Shown here piece by piece: positions 25,761 to 34,072 of a DNA stretch of 64,000 nt (positions are counted from its first letter, which is position 1; each line of letters begins with the position of its first letter). Under the pieces are notes generated by a model. The model saw nothing but the letters and a program-made list of their open reading frames with translations. It made no database searches and was not told the origin of the DNA. Source of the DNA: G965222505 sp965222505 (GTDB lineage: Bacteria > Bacteroidota > Rhodothermia > Rhodothermales > DATKEJ01); NCBI GenBank assembly GCA_965222505.1, contig OZ244956.1, positions 1,736,001 to 1,800,000 of the forward strand, in the 5' to 3' direction. Both the position numbers and the translations under genes were made by a program.

Positions 25761-27011
25761 ATGCACCTTTGTTTGTTTGAAGATACCAGGGTTCCCTATC
25801 TCTGGCCGTTAACCTACATGCGGGCCGTCTATCGGCTGCGCCCCGGCATTCATTCCCTGGGCATTGCAATTCAGAATGCGCTGGGACGCCCTCCCTTGTT
25901 GCTGCACACCCGGCCTGAACTGGCCGAGGTCACATGGCAAGCCTACCCGAAGGCCACACCCTTTACTGCCGGAGATGCACCGGACACCCTCTTCGTGAAC
26001 GGGCGCTACATCCCCGAACCTGGTCGTGTACTGGATGCGCTGCATGAAGCTGCCGCGCCAGATGCCCCGGCCCATGTGCTGATTCAGGGCGATACGGTGC
26101 TGGCCGCCCGCATCCCGGCGGGCACAACGTTGCCATCCCTCCCCGATCTGCTCACGCCCGACGCGTTTTCGGCGCTCCCCAGTGTTTCGGTGGAAGGTGC
26201 ACAGTTCGTCAACCGGCTCTGGGATTTGCTAACGGACCTTCCGGCCGCCATCAACCGGGACCGGGCGAACTTCCCCCTCGGCATGCACGAAGGGGCCAAG
26301 GTACAACCCGGTGCCATCCTGGCCCATCCTGAACACATCCACCTGGCCCCCGGTGCCGTGGTGCGCCCCGGAGCCATCCTGAATGCCGAAAATGGCCCCA
26401 TCATTGTCGATGCCGGCGCCGTTGTGATGGAAGGTGCGATCTTGCGGGCACCCTGCTACCTGGGGCCACACGCACAGGCCAAAATGGCCGCCCGCCTCGA
26501 CACGGCCATCATCGGCCCGTGGTGCAAGGCCGGGGGCGAGGTTCATGAAAGCATCATGCAAGGTTATGCCAACAAAGGACATGACGGCTACCTGGGCAAC
26601 AGCTACATCGCCCCCTGGTGCAACCTCGGGGCCGATACCAACAACTCAAACCTCAAAAACGACTACGGGCGCGTCTCGCTCTACAACACATCCCTGGGGA
26701 AATACGAGGACTCCGGGCAACAATTTCTGGGCCTCATCATGGGGGATCATTCCAAGTGTGGCATCAACACTATGTTCAACACCGGCACGGTGGTCGGGGT
26801 GTTTTGTAACCTCTTCGGCGGCGGCTACATGCCGCGTTATGTACCGTCGTTTTCCTGGGGCGGCCCCGGCGGGCTACGCACGTATCACCTGCGCAAAGCC
26901 TATCAGGTGGCTGCTGCCGTCATGCGCCGCCGCAAGATCGAACTGACCGAAGCCGACCGGGCCATCCTCGCCCATGTGTTTGAGACCACGGCGGTACACC
27001 GGGAGGATTAA
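25761..27011 (+). CDS. Putative sugar nucleotidyltransferase with left-handed beta-helix (GlmU-like)
   Basis: About 416 residues from MHLCLFEDTRVPYLWP; this start follows the family, while the longer frame at 25722 adds basic residues unlike it. The N-terminal half resembles a degenerate nucleotidyltransferase (LTYMRAVYRLRPG). The C-terminal half is a left-handed beta-helix of hexapeptide repeats (VQPGAILAHPEHIHLAPGAVVRPG... taken in short segments), with SIMQGYANKGHDGYLGNSYI typical of the GlmU-like family of Bacteroidota. GlmU itself makes UDP-GlcNAc; this paralogue's exact substrate is uncertain. It is divergent from the transaldolase gene. Confidence 0.85.
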   Translation: MHLCLFEDTRVPYLWPLTYMRAVYRLRPGIHSLGIAIQNALGRPPLLLHTRPELAEVTWQAYPKATPFTAGDAPDTLFVNGRYIPEPGRVLDALHEAAAPDAPAHVLIQGDTVLAARIPAGTTLPSLPDLLTPDAFSALPSVSVEGAQFVNRLWDLLTDLPAAINRDRANFPLGMHEGAKVQPGAILAHPEHIHLAPGAVVRPGAILNAENGPIIVDAGAVVMEGAILRAPCYLGPHAQAKMAARLDTAIIGPWCKAGGEVHESIMQGYANKGHDGYLGNSYIAPWCNLGADTNNSNLKNDYGRVSLYNTSLGKYEDSGQQFLGLIMGDHSKCGINTMFNTGTVVGVFCNLFGGGYMPRYVPSFSWGGPGGLRTYHLRKAYQVAAAVMRRRKIELTEADRAILAHVFETTAVHRED

Positions 27012-27165
27012 GTGTGTAGTATTGCGTAAAGGAAGCCTCCCTGATGTGATAGGAGCATCCTTACGCATTACATCCGTTCTTTGATTTTTGTGTGCAAGAT
27101 TCACCCTATCGTTTTCCTCAACCTTTGCACAGCAAAATCAAAGAACCATTATTACAATTTACACT

Positions 27166-28974
27166 TCACTGCACTACAATCATCCTGCGCGTGATGTGCC
27201 GGGTGCCGGTGTCGAATTGATAGAAATAGACCCCACCGGCCACGCGGCGGCCCTGGGCGGTGCCGTCCCAACGGACCTCATGCCGCCCGGCGCCGCCATT
27301 TACTGACCACGTCCGGACCAACCGGCCCAGGGCATCGAACACCCGCAACACCGGAGCTTGCCCGGCATAGGGTGCATCCAGCGTATAGCCGATCACGGTC
27401 TCGCCGGAAAAGGGGTTGGGGTAATTGGCGTGTAGCGCCACACTTTGGGGCACCTCATCCTGTACAGCGGCGGTGGGGGTTAATCCGCTTCCTTCGACAA
27501 TCCGATAGCCCTCATCGGCAGAGACGCTGGTAAAGCGATCCACTCGCCCACTCGGCCAGCGTACTGTGAGGGAATCCACAACGGTAGCCGCCCCAATGCC
27601 GATCGTCTGGATGAAGCTGTTCTGGGCTTTGTAACTGGTACCGGCGTGCGTGGTGCGATACATGGTTTTACCGCCTGTATGCAGGGTGATGCGGGCCCCT
27701 ACCCCGTCTCGGTTACTCTGGGTGCCTTCCAGCAGGAGTTTGATCCAGTGGTTGCTCCCGCCATTATTTTGCCACAGAACGAACCGGTCTCCTTGGTTAA
27801 ACACGGCAATGTCCATGTAGCCGTCATTGTTATAGTCGCCGATGGCATTGCCCCAACTGGCAATATCATTGTTGGCCGGAGCTGCCTCTAATTGAGGAAT
27901 ATATCGGCCGACAAACGGGTTATCGGTAAAGTTCCTGAACAAGAAGTTTGGCTTGTCATTGCCGCGGGCATTGTAATCATCTCCTGAAGACGATACATAC
28001 AAATCGAGGAGGCCGTCATTGTCATAGTCAATGAAGTTGGCTCCCCAGCAGATGACCCGACCCTCGACGCCCATGGAGGCCGTCACATCGAAAAAAGTGC
28101 CGTTGCCGTCATTGCGCAGGAGGTAGTTCCCTCTGGGATCGTTGGATATGAAAAGATCGTCGAAGCCGTCGTTGTTGTAGTCACCCACGGCAAGGCCCAT
28201 CGCCCCCATCCGAATGCCACTGCGTGAGGCATCGCTCACGTCTTCAAACTGGTGATTGCCCAGGTTTCTAAAGAGTTGGTTGCCCAGGTCTTTGTCGTTG
28301 GCAACATAGATATCGAGCAGGCCATCATTGTCATAGTCGAACGCTACAGCGGTAAACGCCAAACGGGGCTGATCGACCCCGGCAGCTACGGCCATCTCCG
28401 TGAACGTCCCATCACCATTGTTGCGGTAGTAGTTGTTCTGCCCACCGTCTTCGAAGTCAAGGTAGTGCACAACAAACAGGTCCAGGAAACGGTCGTTGTC
28501 AAAATCAGCCCAGACGGCCGACATGGACCGCTCGGACTCGGCCAAAAGGCCTGCTTCGCCGGTAATGTCTTCAAACGTAAAGTTCCCGTTGTTCCGGTAC
28601 AACCGGTCAGAGGCATCGAAGTAGGTGACGTACACGTCCTTGTCGCCGTCGTTGTCGAAATCGGCCCAAGCGGTCATCTCACTATCGGCGGTGTCCGAGA
28701 GGGCCGTGGTGCCGGTCCAGTCTGAAAACTGGGTGCCGTCCTCGTTGAGAAATACCCCAAGCGGCTGGCCCGGTCCGTTGACTATCACAAGGTCGTCGAG
28801 ACCATCTTCGTTGAGGTCTAAAAAACTGACCCCGCCCCCCCAGGCATTAAACAACCCCTCGTCCTGCACATTGTGAACGATGCCCGTTGGCCCGGTCACA
28901 TCGGTGAACAGGAGGTTCTGGGCCGGGGCCGGCATGGCCCAGAGTAAAGCACCACACAGAATCAACGGCCTCAT
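27166..28974 (-). CDS. CRTAC1-like FG-GAP/VCBS repeat protein with ASPIC/UnbV and sorting domains
   Basis: 602 residues from MRPLILCGALLWA with a signal peptide ending PAPAQ. Residues ~35-400 carry at least seven FG-GAP/VCBS repeats (for example WADFDNDGDKDVYV and IDYDNDGLLDLYV), which fold as a calcium-binding beta-propeller. Residues ~410-490 form an ASPIC/UnbV domain (RDGVGARITLHTGGKTM). The last ~80 residues hold HANYPNPFSGETVIGYTL and end in TRRMIVVQ, a type IX sorting domain. Such proteins are exported and may bind surfaces or partners; no enzyme activity is known. It is a single gene on the minus strand. Confidence 0.88.
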   Translation of the reverse strand: MRPLILCGALLWAMPAPAQNLLFTDVTGPTGIVHNVQDEGLFNAWGGGVSFLDLNEDGLDDLVIVNGPGQPLGVFLNEDGTQFSDWTGTTALSDTADSEMTAWADFDNDGDKDVYVTYFDASDRLYRNNGNFTFEDITGEAGLLAESERSMSAVWADFDNDRFLDLFVVHYLDFEDGGQNNYYRNNGDGTFTEMAVAAGVDQPRLAFTAVAFDYDNDGLLDIYVANDKDLGNQLFRNLGNHQFEDVSDASRSGIRMGAMGLAVGDYNNDGFDDLFISNDPRGNYLLRNDGNGTFFDVTASMGVEGRVICWGANFIDYDNDGLLDLYVSSSGDDYNARGNDKPNFLFRNFTDNPFVGRYIPQLEAAPANNDIASWGNAIGDYNNDGYMDIAVFNQGDRFVLWQNNGGSNHWIKLLLEGTQSNRDGVGARITLHTGGKTMYRTTHAGTSYKAQNSFIQTIGIGAATVVDSLTVRWPSGRVDRFTSVSADEGYRIVEGSGLTPTAAVQDEVPQSVALHANYPNPFSGETVIGYTLDAPYAGQAPVLRVFDALGRLVRTWSVNGGAGRHEVRWDGTAQGRRVAGGVYFYQFDTGTRHITRRMIVVQ

Positions 28975-29307
28975 TTGGTTTAGGTGTTTTGCTGGTCTTT
29001 GGAAGATCGCCACGTCAGCCCCTGCCGGGGCTTCCTCGCGATGACATTCAGTCTCCCTCTGCCGGGGCTTCCTCGCGATGGCAAGCCGTGTTGAAAATGG
29101 AGTGTCTGTCCTGTGCGGGAGCCTCCCTACGGGCGGGCAGCCCCTCAGGTGAAGGGAGGTGCTTTCGGGGTTTCATACGCAGTGCAGCCACGAAAGCAGG
29201 GGTGGACCGAAGGTCCATAGCAAAGCCGGCGAGGAACTTCCCCGTTCCTCGCCGGTCATTTTTATTCCATCGGTCAGAAGCCTTGCGGTTTCAAACCGGA
29301 GGTGTAC
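28975..29307. other. Gene-free spacer with REP-like palindromes
   Basis: The spacer upstream of the CRTAC1-like gene and downstream of the M36 gene has no plausible reading frame. It contains two copies of CTGCCGGGGCTTCCTCGCGATG (29020-29080, split by a short insert) that match the REP-like pieces at 2661-2805 and 50868-51000. A GGGAGCCTCCCTAC palindrome (29120-29135) follows. Confidence 0.5.
29226..29255 (-). terminator. Strong hairpin 3' of the M36 protease gene
   Basis: CCGGCGAGGAAC (29226-29237) pairs perfectly with GTTCCTCGCCGG (29244-29255) across a six-base loop. It is 52 bp beyond the stop of the M36 gene. The T-run is better on the plus strand (TCATTTTTATT) than on the minus strand (CTTTGC), so it is either bidirectional or an attenuating hairpin. 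Confidence 0.65.
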
Positions 29308-32300
29308 TTACTTGAGCAGCATCACGTTACGCGTCGCGTTGAAGCTCTCACCCACCACACGAATCACATACAACCCACTCGGCAAATTGCTCGCCTCAAA
29401 CGTGAATTGGTGCTGGTCGTTGGCGGTAAGGGCTCCGTCGAAGAGCGACCGTACCTGACGGCCCTGCATGTCGTAGACCTTGATGGCTACTTGCTGCTCG
29501 CGAGCGATGATCAGGTTGAAGTTGGTGCTCGGATTGAACGGGTTCGGATAGTTCTCGCTGAGTTCAAATCCTTTCGGGATCGCGGTCACCACTTCTACGG
29601 CATTGCTGTACTCAAACGTGCCGTCAAAGTCAACCTGCTTCAGACGGAACACCTGACGGCCCATGCCAGCATCATCTACCTGGTAGCTGTAGTGCTGCGC
29701 TTGCGTCGTCGTGCCGTGGCCCTCTACAAAAGCGATCTCCGTGAATTCACCCGTGATACCTTTCTGCTCAACCGAGAATCCAGCGTTGTTCGTCTCCGAG
29801 GCCGTCGCCCATTCGAGCACCACACCACCACCATCGACGACGAAGCCTTCAAACGAGGTCAACTCGACCGGCAGCGGACCCGTTACCAGCGGACAAGGCG
29901 TCAGGTCACTTGTGTCCGTGTTTCCACCGCCACCATCGGTCACGCTGGCCGTGTTACACAGGCGCACCTGCGTACCAAAACTGATGTCATCTACCCACCA
30001 GCCGTTGGTATCAACTGAGGTGTCCGTAGCCAGACGGAAACGCAAACGCATCGGCACCGATGCCAGGCTCACGCCGCTCACATCGATCTCGGTCGTGATC
30101 CAGCCACCGCTGCTGCCCGTAAACGCCATACGGCCACCGATCGGGCTACCGAACGATCCAGAGATGGTAGCGTTGTAGCCGTTGGTGTTGATCACACCAC
30201 CGACAGCCGTGATGTCATTCCAACTCCCGCCGCCATCGGTCGAGACTTCGATGACACCACCGTCAAAGGTGCTCTCCAGGTCATAGGCATGCAGAATCTG
30301 AAGTGAACCGTTGGCATTGACGTCGAGGTTCATGTCTAGGTACTGGTCCGTCACAACGGCCACGTCCTGACCGAACCAGCGGTTGCCACCACTGCCCGGG
30401 CTTGGCGGCTGCGTGCCCCCGTCGGGGCCGGTGCCACCGGCGGTATTGGTCCACGTGTCGCCCGGGCCACTCGTTGCCCAGTTGGCTGTCGTCTCCATGT
30501 CATCCATGAAGTCGATCGAGGAAAACGGCGTAGCGGGCAGTTGCACGACCAGGTCGCAGGTCTCTACTGCAGCCGCGGCCATGCCCCCGATGTTCCAGGT
30601 CCAGGTGCCGGCCACATCAGCACCGCCACAGGTGTCGCTGACGTACGTCACAGCCGTGCCGGCCAACGCAGGGGTGGGCAGCGGGTTGGTCACCACGACG
30701 CCAGAGAGGGCACCGGGGGTGTCATTGGTGACGGTAAACGAGATCGTGAGGTTAGCACCGGCCTCGACGGGGTCTGGGGCGGCGGTGGTCTCGATCTTGA
30801 GCGTCATCAGGCAGAGCGGCGGCAGGTCGAAGGCTTCGGTGCCGTCGGTGCTGCTGCCGGGGGAGCCTTGATCGGCCGAGGCCCCGAGGCCACGGTCGGC
30901 AAAGACTTGCCAGACGGCGCACTTGTCGATGTCGGGATCGTTGGCCGTGTTGAACGCATCAATGGCAGACATGATGGCGTCGCGTCCGTCGACGAAGCCG
31001 GGGTTACAGGGTTGCAACTGCAGGCCGGAGTTAACGATCTGGGCGGCGATGTTGTTACCGCCCGAATTGGCGAAAATGTCTGGATTGACCGGAAACTGGT
31101 TGATCAGTTCCCAGGTCATGTCCCAGATCATCGTGGCCCAGGCATAACCCACGCCGTGTGGGATGCCGAGGCCGCCAATGTCACCGTATGTGGTGCCGTT
31201 AACGGCCATGTTGGTGCTGTAGGGCGTAGGCCGGATGCCAGGGCCACCGGGGCCTTGGCCGAAGAGCCACGTACCAATGCCGCGGCTGTCGGCGCCGGCA
31301 TCGCCGGGTTCAATGGTCATCAGCAGGGCGATGTAATCGCTCCAGCCTTCACCCATTTGCTCGGAGTTGTTCAGGCACCCGCTGTTGCCGGGGCCACCCG
31401 TCTGGCGGATGGACCAACTGTGGCCGTGTTCGTGGGCGACGACGCCGTGGTCGAAATCACCGTCACGCGAAGGCGAGGTGTTGCTACAGGTATACATCTG
31501 CTGGCGCGGGCTACCGCCATCGGGCGGGGTGGACTGGTTGGCGTTACAGTTGCCACCGCCGTCTTGCGCTTCAGTCAACATGTGGTCTCCACCAGCACCG
31601 CCACCACCGTTGTTGTCGTCCTGCGCCGTACCGGCCGCCGTGTCCCAGCCTTTGAGGAAGGCCCAGTCATGGACGACGTTGTTCCAGTAGAACAGGTTGG
31701 CCACAGCGGCTTGCGTGTAAGTCGACGGAGCCATAGTGAAGTCAAGCGGCAGGTTGTAGTCGTTGGTCGGGCTCGACGGCATACTGCCGGGATCCGGGAC
31801 GTTGTCGCTGATGAGGTCACCATAGCTATGGGTGTTGTTGCCCTGCGTCGTGGTAAAGGTCGTAGTGTTATTGTCATGCCAGCCAAACGGCGACGCAGTA
31901 GGGTGTGCCGGATTGGTTTCCGTCGTCCGCGTGGAGCCGTCGCCGGGATCGGAGACGTTGTGTGGGGCTTCGACGGGGGGTGGCCATGTGTTGTAGGAGT
32001 CTGGCTGGTAGACCAGCGTTTGCGGCTGGGGCGCGACCGGGGTAGCAGTGGCCAGCGGGTAGCTCACGCTTTGTTTATCGAAGGGAGCTGCACCCGTTTC
32101 CGGCGGGGCAAACGTGTCATGCACCACCCAGTTGTTTTCGTCCAGGAGGCTACCGTTCGAGGCATCGATGCGCATCTGCCACCAGTTCTGTGCATCCAGG
32201 GCATAGATACCCACATCCCATGCCAAACGCACACTGCCGTTCGGCATCGGCTGGTAGACCAGCTTGGCCGGAATGTTCTCCAGCGAGATACCGGCCCCGT

Positions 32301-32721
32301 TGAACACCACTTCCTGGCTCGCGCCACCACGGGTCTCAACACGCGTCAAACCCTGGGGACTGAGCCCCTTGAGCTGCGCCGCACGGGCCACAGCGGCCTC
32401 AGCCGAAAGCGAAGGTGAAGTTGAGTTGACCTTGCTGGCCAGGTTGGGTACAAACCGGCTGCCATAGTGGTGAAGCTGGCCGCGCAGTTCGTGGATGTTC
32501 GCCAACCCGTTGAAGACGCCGATGCCGGCGTGGGTTTGCTGGAAGTAGGTGTGCTTGATGCCGAAGTTACCGGTGTAGCTATCGGTGACGACGGCGCCGG
32601 AGATGTCTCCCGGGGTAAGACCGAAGTCTTTTTGGATAGTGCCGAGGTGGCGTTGGGCCTGCCCGAAGGCGACCGAGCCGGTCAGCAGGAGCACCAGGGT
32701 TAGTAGAGAGAAACGTCGCAT
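29308..32721 (-). CDS. Secreted M36 (fungalysin-type) metalloprotease with type IX sorting domain
   Basis: 1137 residues, signal peptide ending VAFGQ. An FTP-like propeptide region (residues ~30-180) precedes the M36 catalytic domain. That domain has the zinc motif HEHGH (in VVAHEHGHSWS, about residue 430) and the distal zinc ligand in EGWSDYIALL. Two further modules follow: a DUF11/CARDB-like domain (~650-740) and a jelly-roll or MAM-like domain (~745-930, containing GGRMAFTGSSGGWITTEIDV). The tail (ENYPNPFNPSTNF ... RNVMLLK) is a type IX sorting domain. The enzyme likely degrades extracellular protein after cleavage of its propeptide. A short remnant of a similar C-terminus lies upstream at 32919-32953. 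Confidence 0.9.
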   Translation of the reverse strand: MRRFSLLTLVLLLTGSVAFGQAQRHLGTIQKDFGLTPGDISGAVVTDSYTGNFGIKHTYFQQTHAGIGVFNGLANIHELRGQLHHYGSRFVPNLASKVNSTSPSLSAEAAVARAAQLKGLSPQGLTRVETRGGASQEVVFNGAGISLENIPAKLVYQPMPNGSVRLAWDVGIYALDAQNWWQMRIDASNGSLLDENNWVVHDTFAPPETGAAPFDKQSVSYPLATATPVAPQPQTLVYQPDSYNTWPPPVEAPHNVSDPGDGSTRTTETNPAHPTASPFGWHDNNTTTFTTTQGNNTHSYGDLISDNVPDPGSMPSSPTNDYNLPLDFTMAPSTYTQAAVANLFYWNNVVHDWAFLKGWDTAAGTAQDDNNGGGGAGGDHMLTEAQDGGGNCNANQSTPPDGGSPRQQMYTCSNTSPSRDGDFDHGVVAHEHGHSWSIRQTGGPGNSGCLNNSEQMGEGWSDYIALLMTIEPGDAGADSRGIGTWLFGQGPGGPGIRPTPYSTNMAVNGTTYGDIGGLGIPHGVGYAWATMIWDMTWELINQFPVNPDIFANSGGNNIAAQIVNSGLQLQPCNPGFVDGRDAIMSAIDAFNTANDPDIDKCAVWQVFADRGLGASADQGSPGSSTDGTEAFDLPPLCLMTLKIETTAAPDPVEAGANLTISFTVTNDTPGALSGVVVTNPLPTPALAGTAVTYVSDTCGGADVAGTWTWNIGGMAAAAVETCDLVVQLPATPFSSIDFMDDMETTANWATSGPGDTWTNTAGGTGPDGGTQPPSPGSGGNRWFGQDVAVVTDQYLDMNLDVNANGSLQILHAYDLESTFDGGVIEVSTDGGGSWNDITAVGGVINTNGYNATISGSFGSPIGGRMAFTGSSGGWITTEIDVSGVSLASVPMRLRFRLATDTSVDTNGWWVDDISFGTQVRLCNTASVTDGGGGNTDTSDLTPCPLVTGPLPVELTSFEGFVVDGGGVVLEWATASETNNAGFSVEQKGITGEFTEIAFVEGHGTTTQAQHYSYQVDDAGMGRQVFRLKQVDFDGTFEYSNAVEVVTAIPKGFELSENYPNPFNPSTNFNLIIAREQQVAIKVYDMQGRQVRSLFDGALTANDQHQFTFEASNLPSGLYVIRVVGESFNATRNVMLLK

Positions 32722-33103
32722 AAGTGTAGGGGGAGTTTGGGGGAAAAAAGAACCGGCTGCCAGTTATACCCTGTCTCAATTCAGAACTTGACTCAAATAA
32801 TGTAGTGGTGATAAGCCAAAAAGAAGTCAATGACTGGCGAACAGATTCTGCTTTGTAAAAGACTTGTGAAGTTAAAAAAGGCACTTATCAAACGCAATCG
32901 CCAATAAATATTTTGTGCTTACTTGAGCAGCAATACCGTTACACGTCGCGCTGACAACGGTAGGGATGTTGGTTGGGGTTCGTGCAGGGTGAAACAAACG
33001 ACGCGTGAAGGGTTCAAAGATTTTGTCAAAAGAAAGAAACCTTGCGAACAAACACACCGGCTTTTTTATTTGATACCTGCCCATAAACTGGATACCGTAC
33101 CCT
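32722..33103. other. Spacer between divergent M36 protease and lipoprotein genes
   Basis: This AT-richer region should contain promoters for both neighbours. No full gene is visible; the only notable item is the sorting-domain remnant at 32919-32953. No confident -33/-7 element was found. Confidence 0.4.
32919..32953 (-). pseudogene. Remnant of a type IX sorting-domain C-terminus
   Basis: On the minus strand this short piece reads ARRVTVLLLK followed by TAA. Its DNA begins like 29308-29345, the last codons of the M36 gene (TTACTTGAGCAGCA identical, then mostly identical with a one-base shift). It is most simply the decayed end of another secreted protein gene, perhaps from a lost tandem copy of the protease. 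Confidence 0.5.
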
Positions 33104-33541
33104 ATGAAGTTTTTTACGTCCTTGCTCTTCACCTTGGTTTTCCTCCTGACCGGCTGTGACAGCGCGGGCTCGGCCGATGGGTACACCTACACAGCCCAGG
33201 ATGCGAACGGTACACCCGTCGTCAGTGGTCAACTGGACCTGGATTTTGAAGGCAGCGGCAATGCCAGTGGATATCCGATTCAGATCACCGGCACCTGGCA
33301 ACTCTCCCGCACGGACGACACGGCACAGATCGGCCCGCAAGTCGGCACCGGCACCCTCGAAGGCACGGTGAGCGAAAAAAACGAGATTGTCATCAACCTC
33401 AACCCCGGTATAGCCGACGACAATATTTTCCTGGTCGGCCGGTTTGACAATGACCTCTACGGCAATTTCTCGGGAGAATGGACCTACTCGACCTTCATCG
33501 GCCCCACGGAGCAAGGCACGTTTGAAGTCGTCGTTAATTGA
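33104..33541 (+). CDS. Small lipoprotein of unknown function
   Basis: 145 residues. The signal peptide ends in the lipobox LLTGC, so the mature protein should be lipid-anchored at Cys18. The rest is a compact beta-rich domain (GYTYTAQDANGTPVVSG ... FSGEWTYSTF) without a family I recognise. The repeated alternation of G/T/E/W suggests a lipocalin-like or immunoglobulin-like sandwich. The 3' end of the gene (last ~15 codons) is the beginning of a 204-bp tandem repeat that fills the spacer to aceK. Only the first copy keeps the full reading frame. Confidence 0.7.
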   Translation: MKFFTSLLFTLVFLLTGCDSAGSADGYTYTAQDANGTPVVSGQLDLDFEGSGNASGYPIQITGTWQLSRTDDTAQIGPQVGTGTLEGTVSEKNEIVINLNPGIADDNIFLVGRFDNDLYGNFSGEWTYSTFIGPTEQGTFEVVVN

Positions 33542-34072
33542 CGTTCTACGTTACTGAGTTCTACGTTCTACGTTTGGTCGAATAAACGCTGGCAGAGAAA
33601 TCCATAGGCTCCGACAGGACCAATACGCAACCTCAATCGCCAAACGATTACGTCAGGTCCAAATAACGTAGAACGTCGCACGTAGTAACGTAGAACGATC
33701 ATCGGCCCCACGGAGCAAGGCACGTGAGTTCTACGTTCTACGTTTGGTCGAATAAACGCTGGCAGAGAAATCCATAGGCTCCGACAGGACCAATACGCAA
33801 CCTCAATCGCCAAACGATTACGTCAGGTCCAAATAACGTAGAACGTCGCACGTAGTAACGTAGAACGATCATCGGCCCCACGGAGCAAGGCACGTTTGAA
33901 GTCGTCGTTAATTGACGTTCTACGTTACTGGGTTCTACGTTCTACGTTTGGTCGAATAAACGCTGGCAGAGAAATCCATAGGCTCCGACAGGACCAATAC
34001 GCAACCTCAATCGCCAAACGATTACGTCAGGTCCAAATAACGTAGAACGTCGCACGTAGTAACGTAGAACGA
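33495..34072. repeat. 204-bp tandem triplication built on heptamer arrays
   Basis: Three copies start at 33495, 33699 and 33869. The first and third are 204 bp; the second lacks 34 bp (170 bp). Each unit starts with the last codons of the lipoprotein gene (TCATCGGCCCCACGGAG...), then an ACGTTCT heptamer array, then ~95 bp of unique core (GGTCGAATAAACGC ... GGTCCAAATA), then an inverted array (ACGTAGAACGTCGCACGTAG). The block ends exactly at the stop codon of aceK (34073). The arrays flanking each core are complementary and could fold as a hairpin. Confidence 0.9.

Noticed and set aside
30541..32418. 625-codon plus-strand open frame
   Set aside because: It lies antisense to the M36 protease, whose zinc motif, propeptide and sorting domain are unmistakable; the plus-strand product has no recognisable features.
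33541..34072. Possible CRISPR array because of regular repeats
   Set aside because: Only three long tandem units with identical cores; CRISPR repeats would be short with different spacers. No cas gene is nearby.
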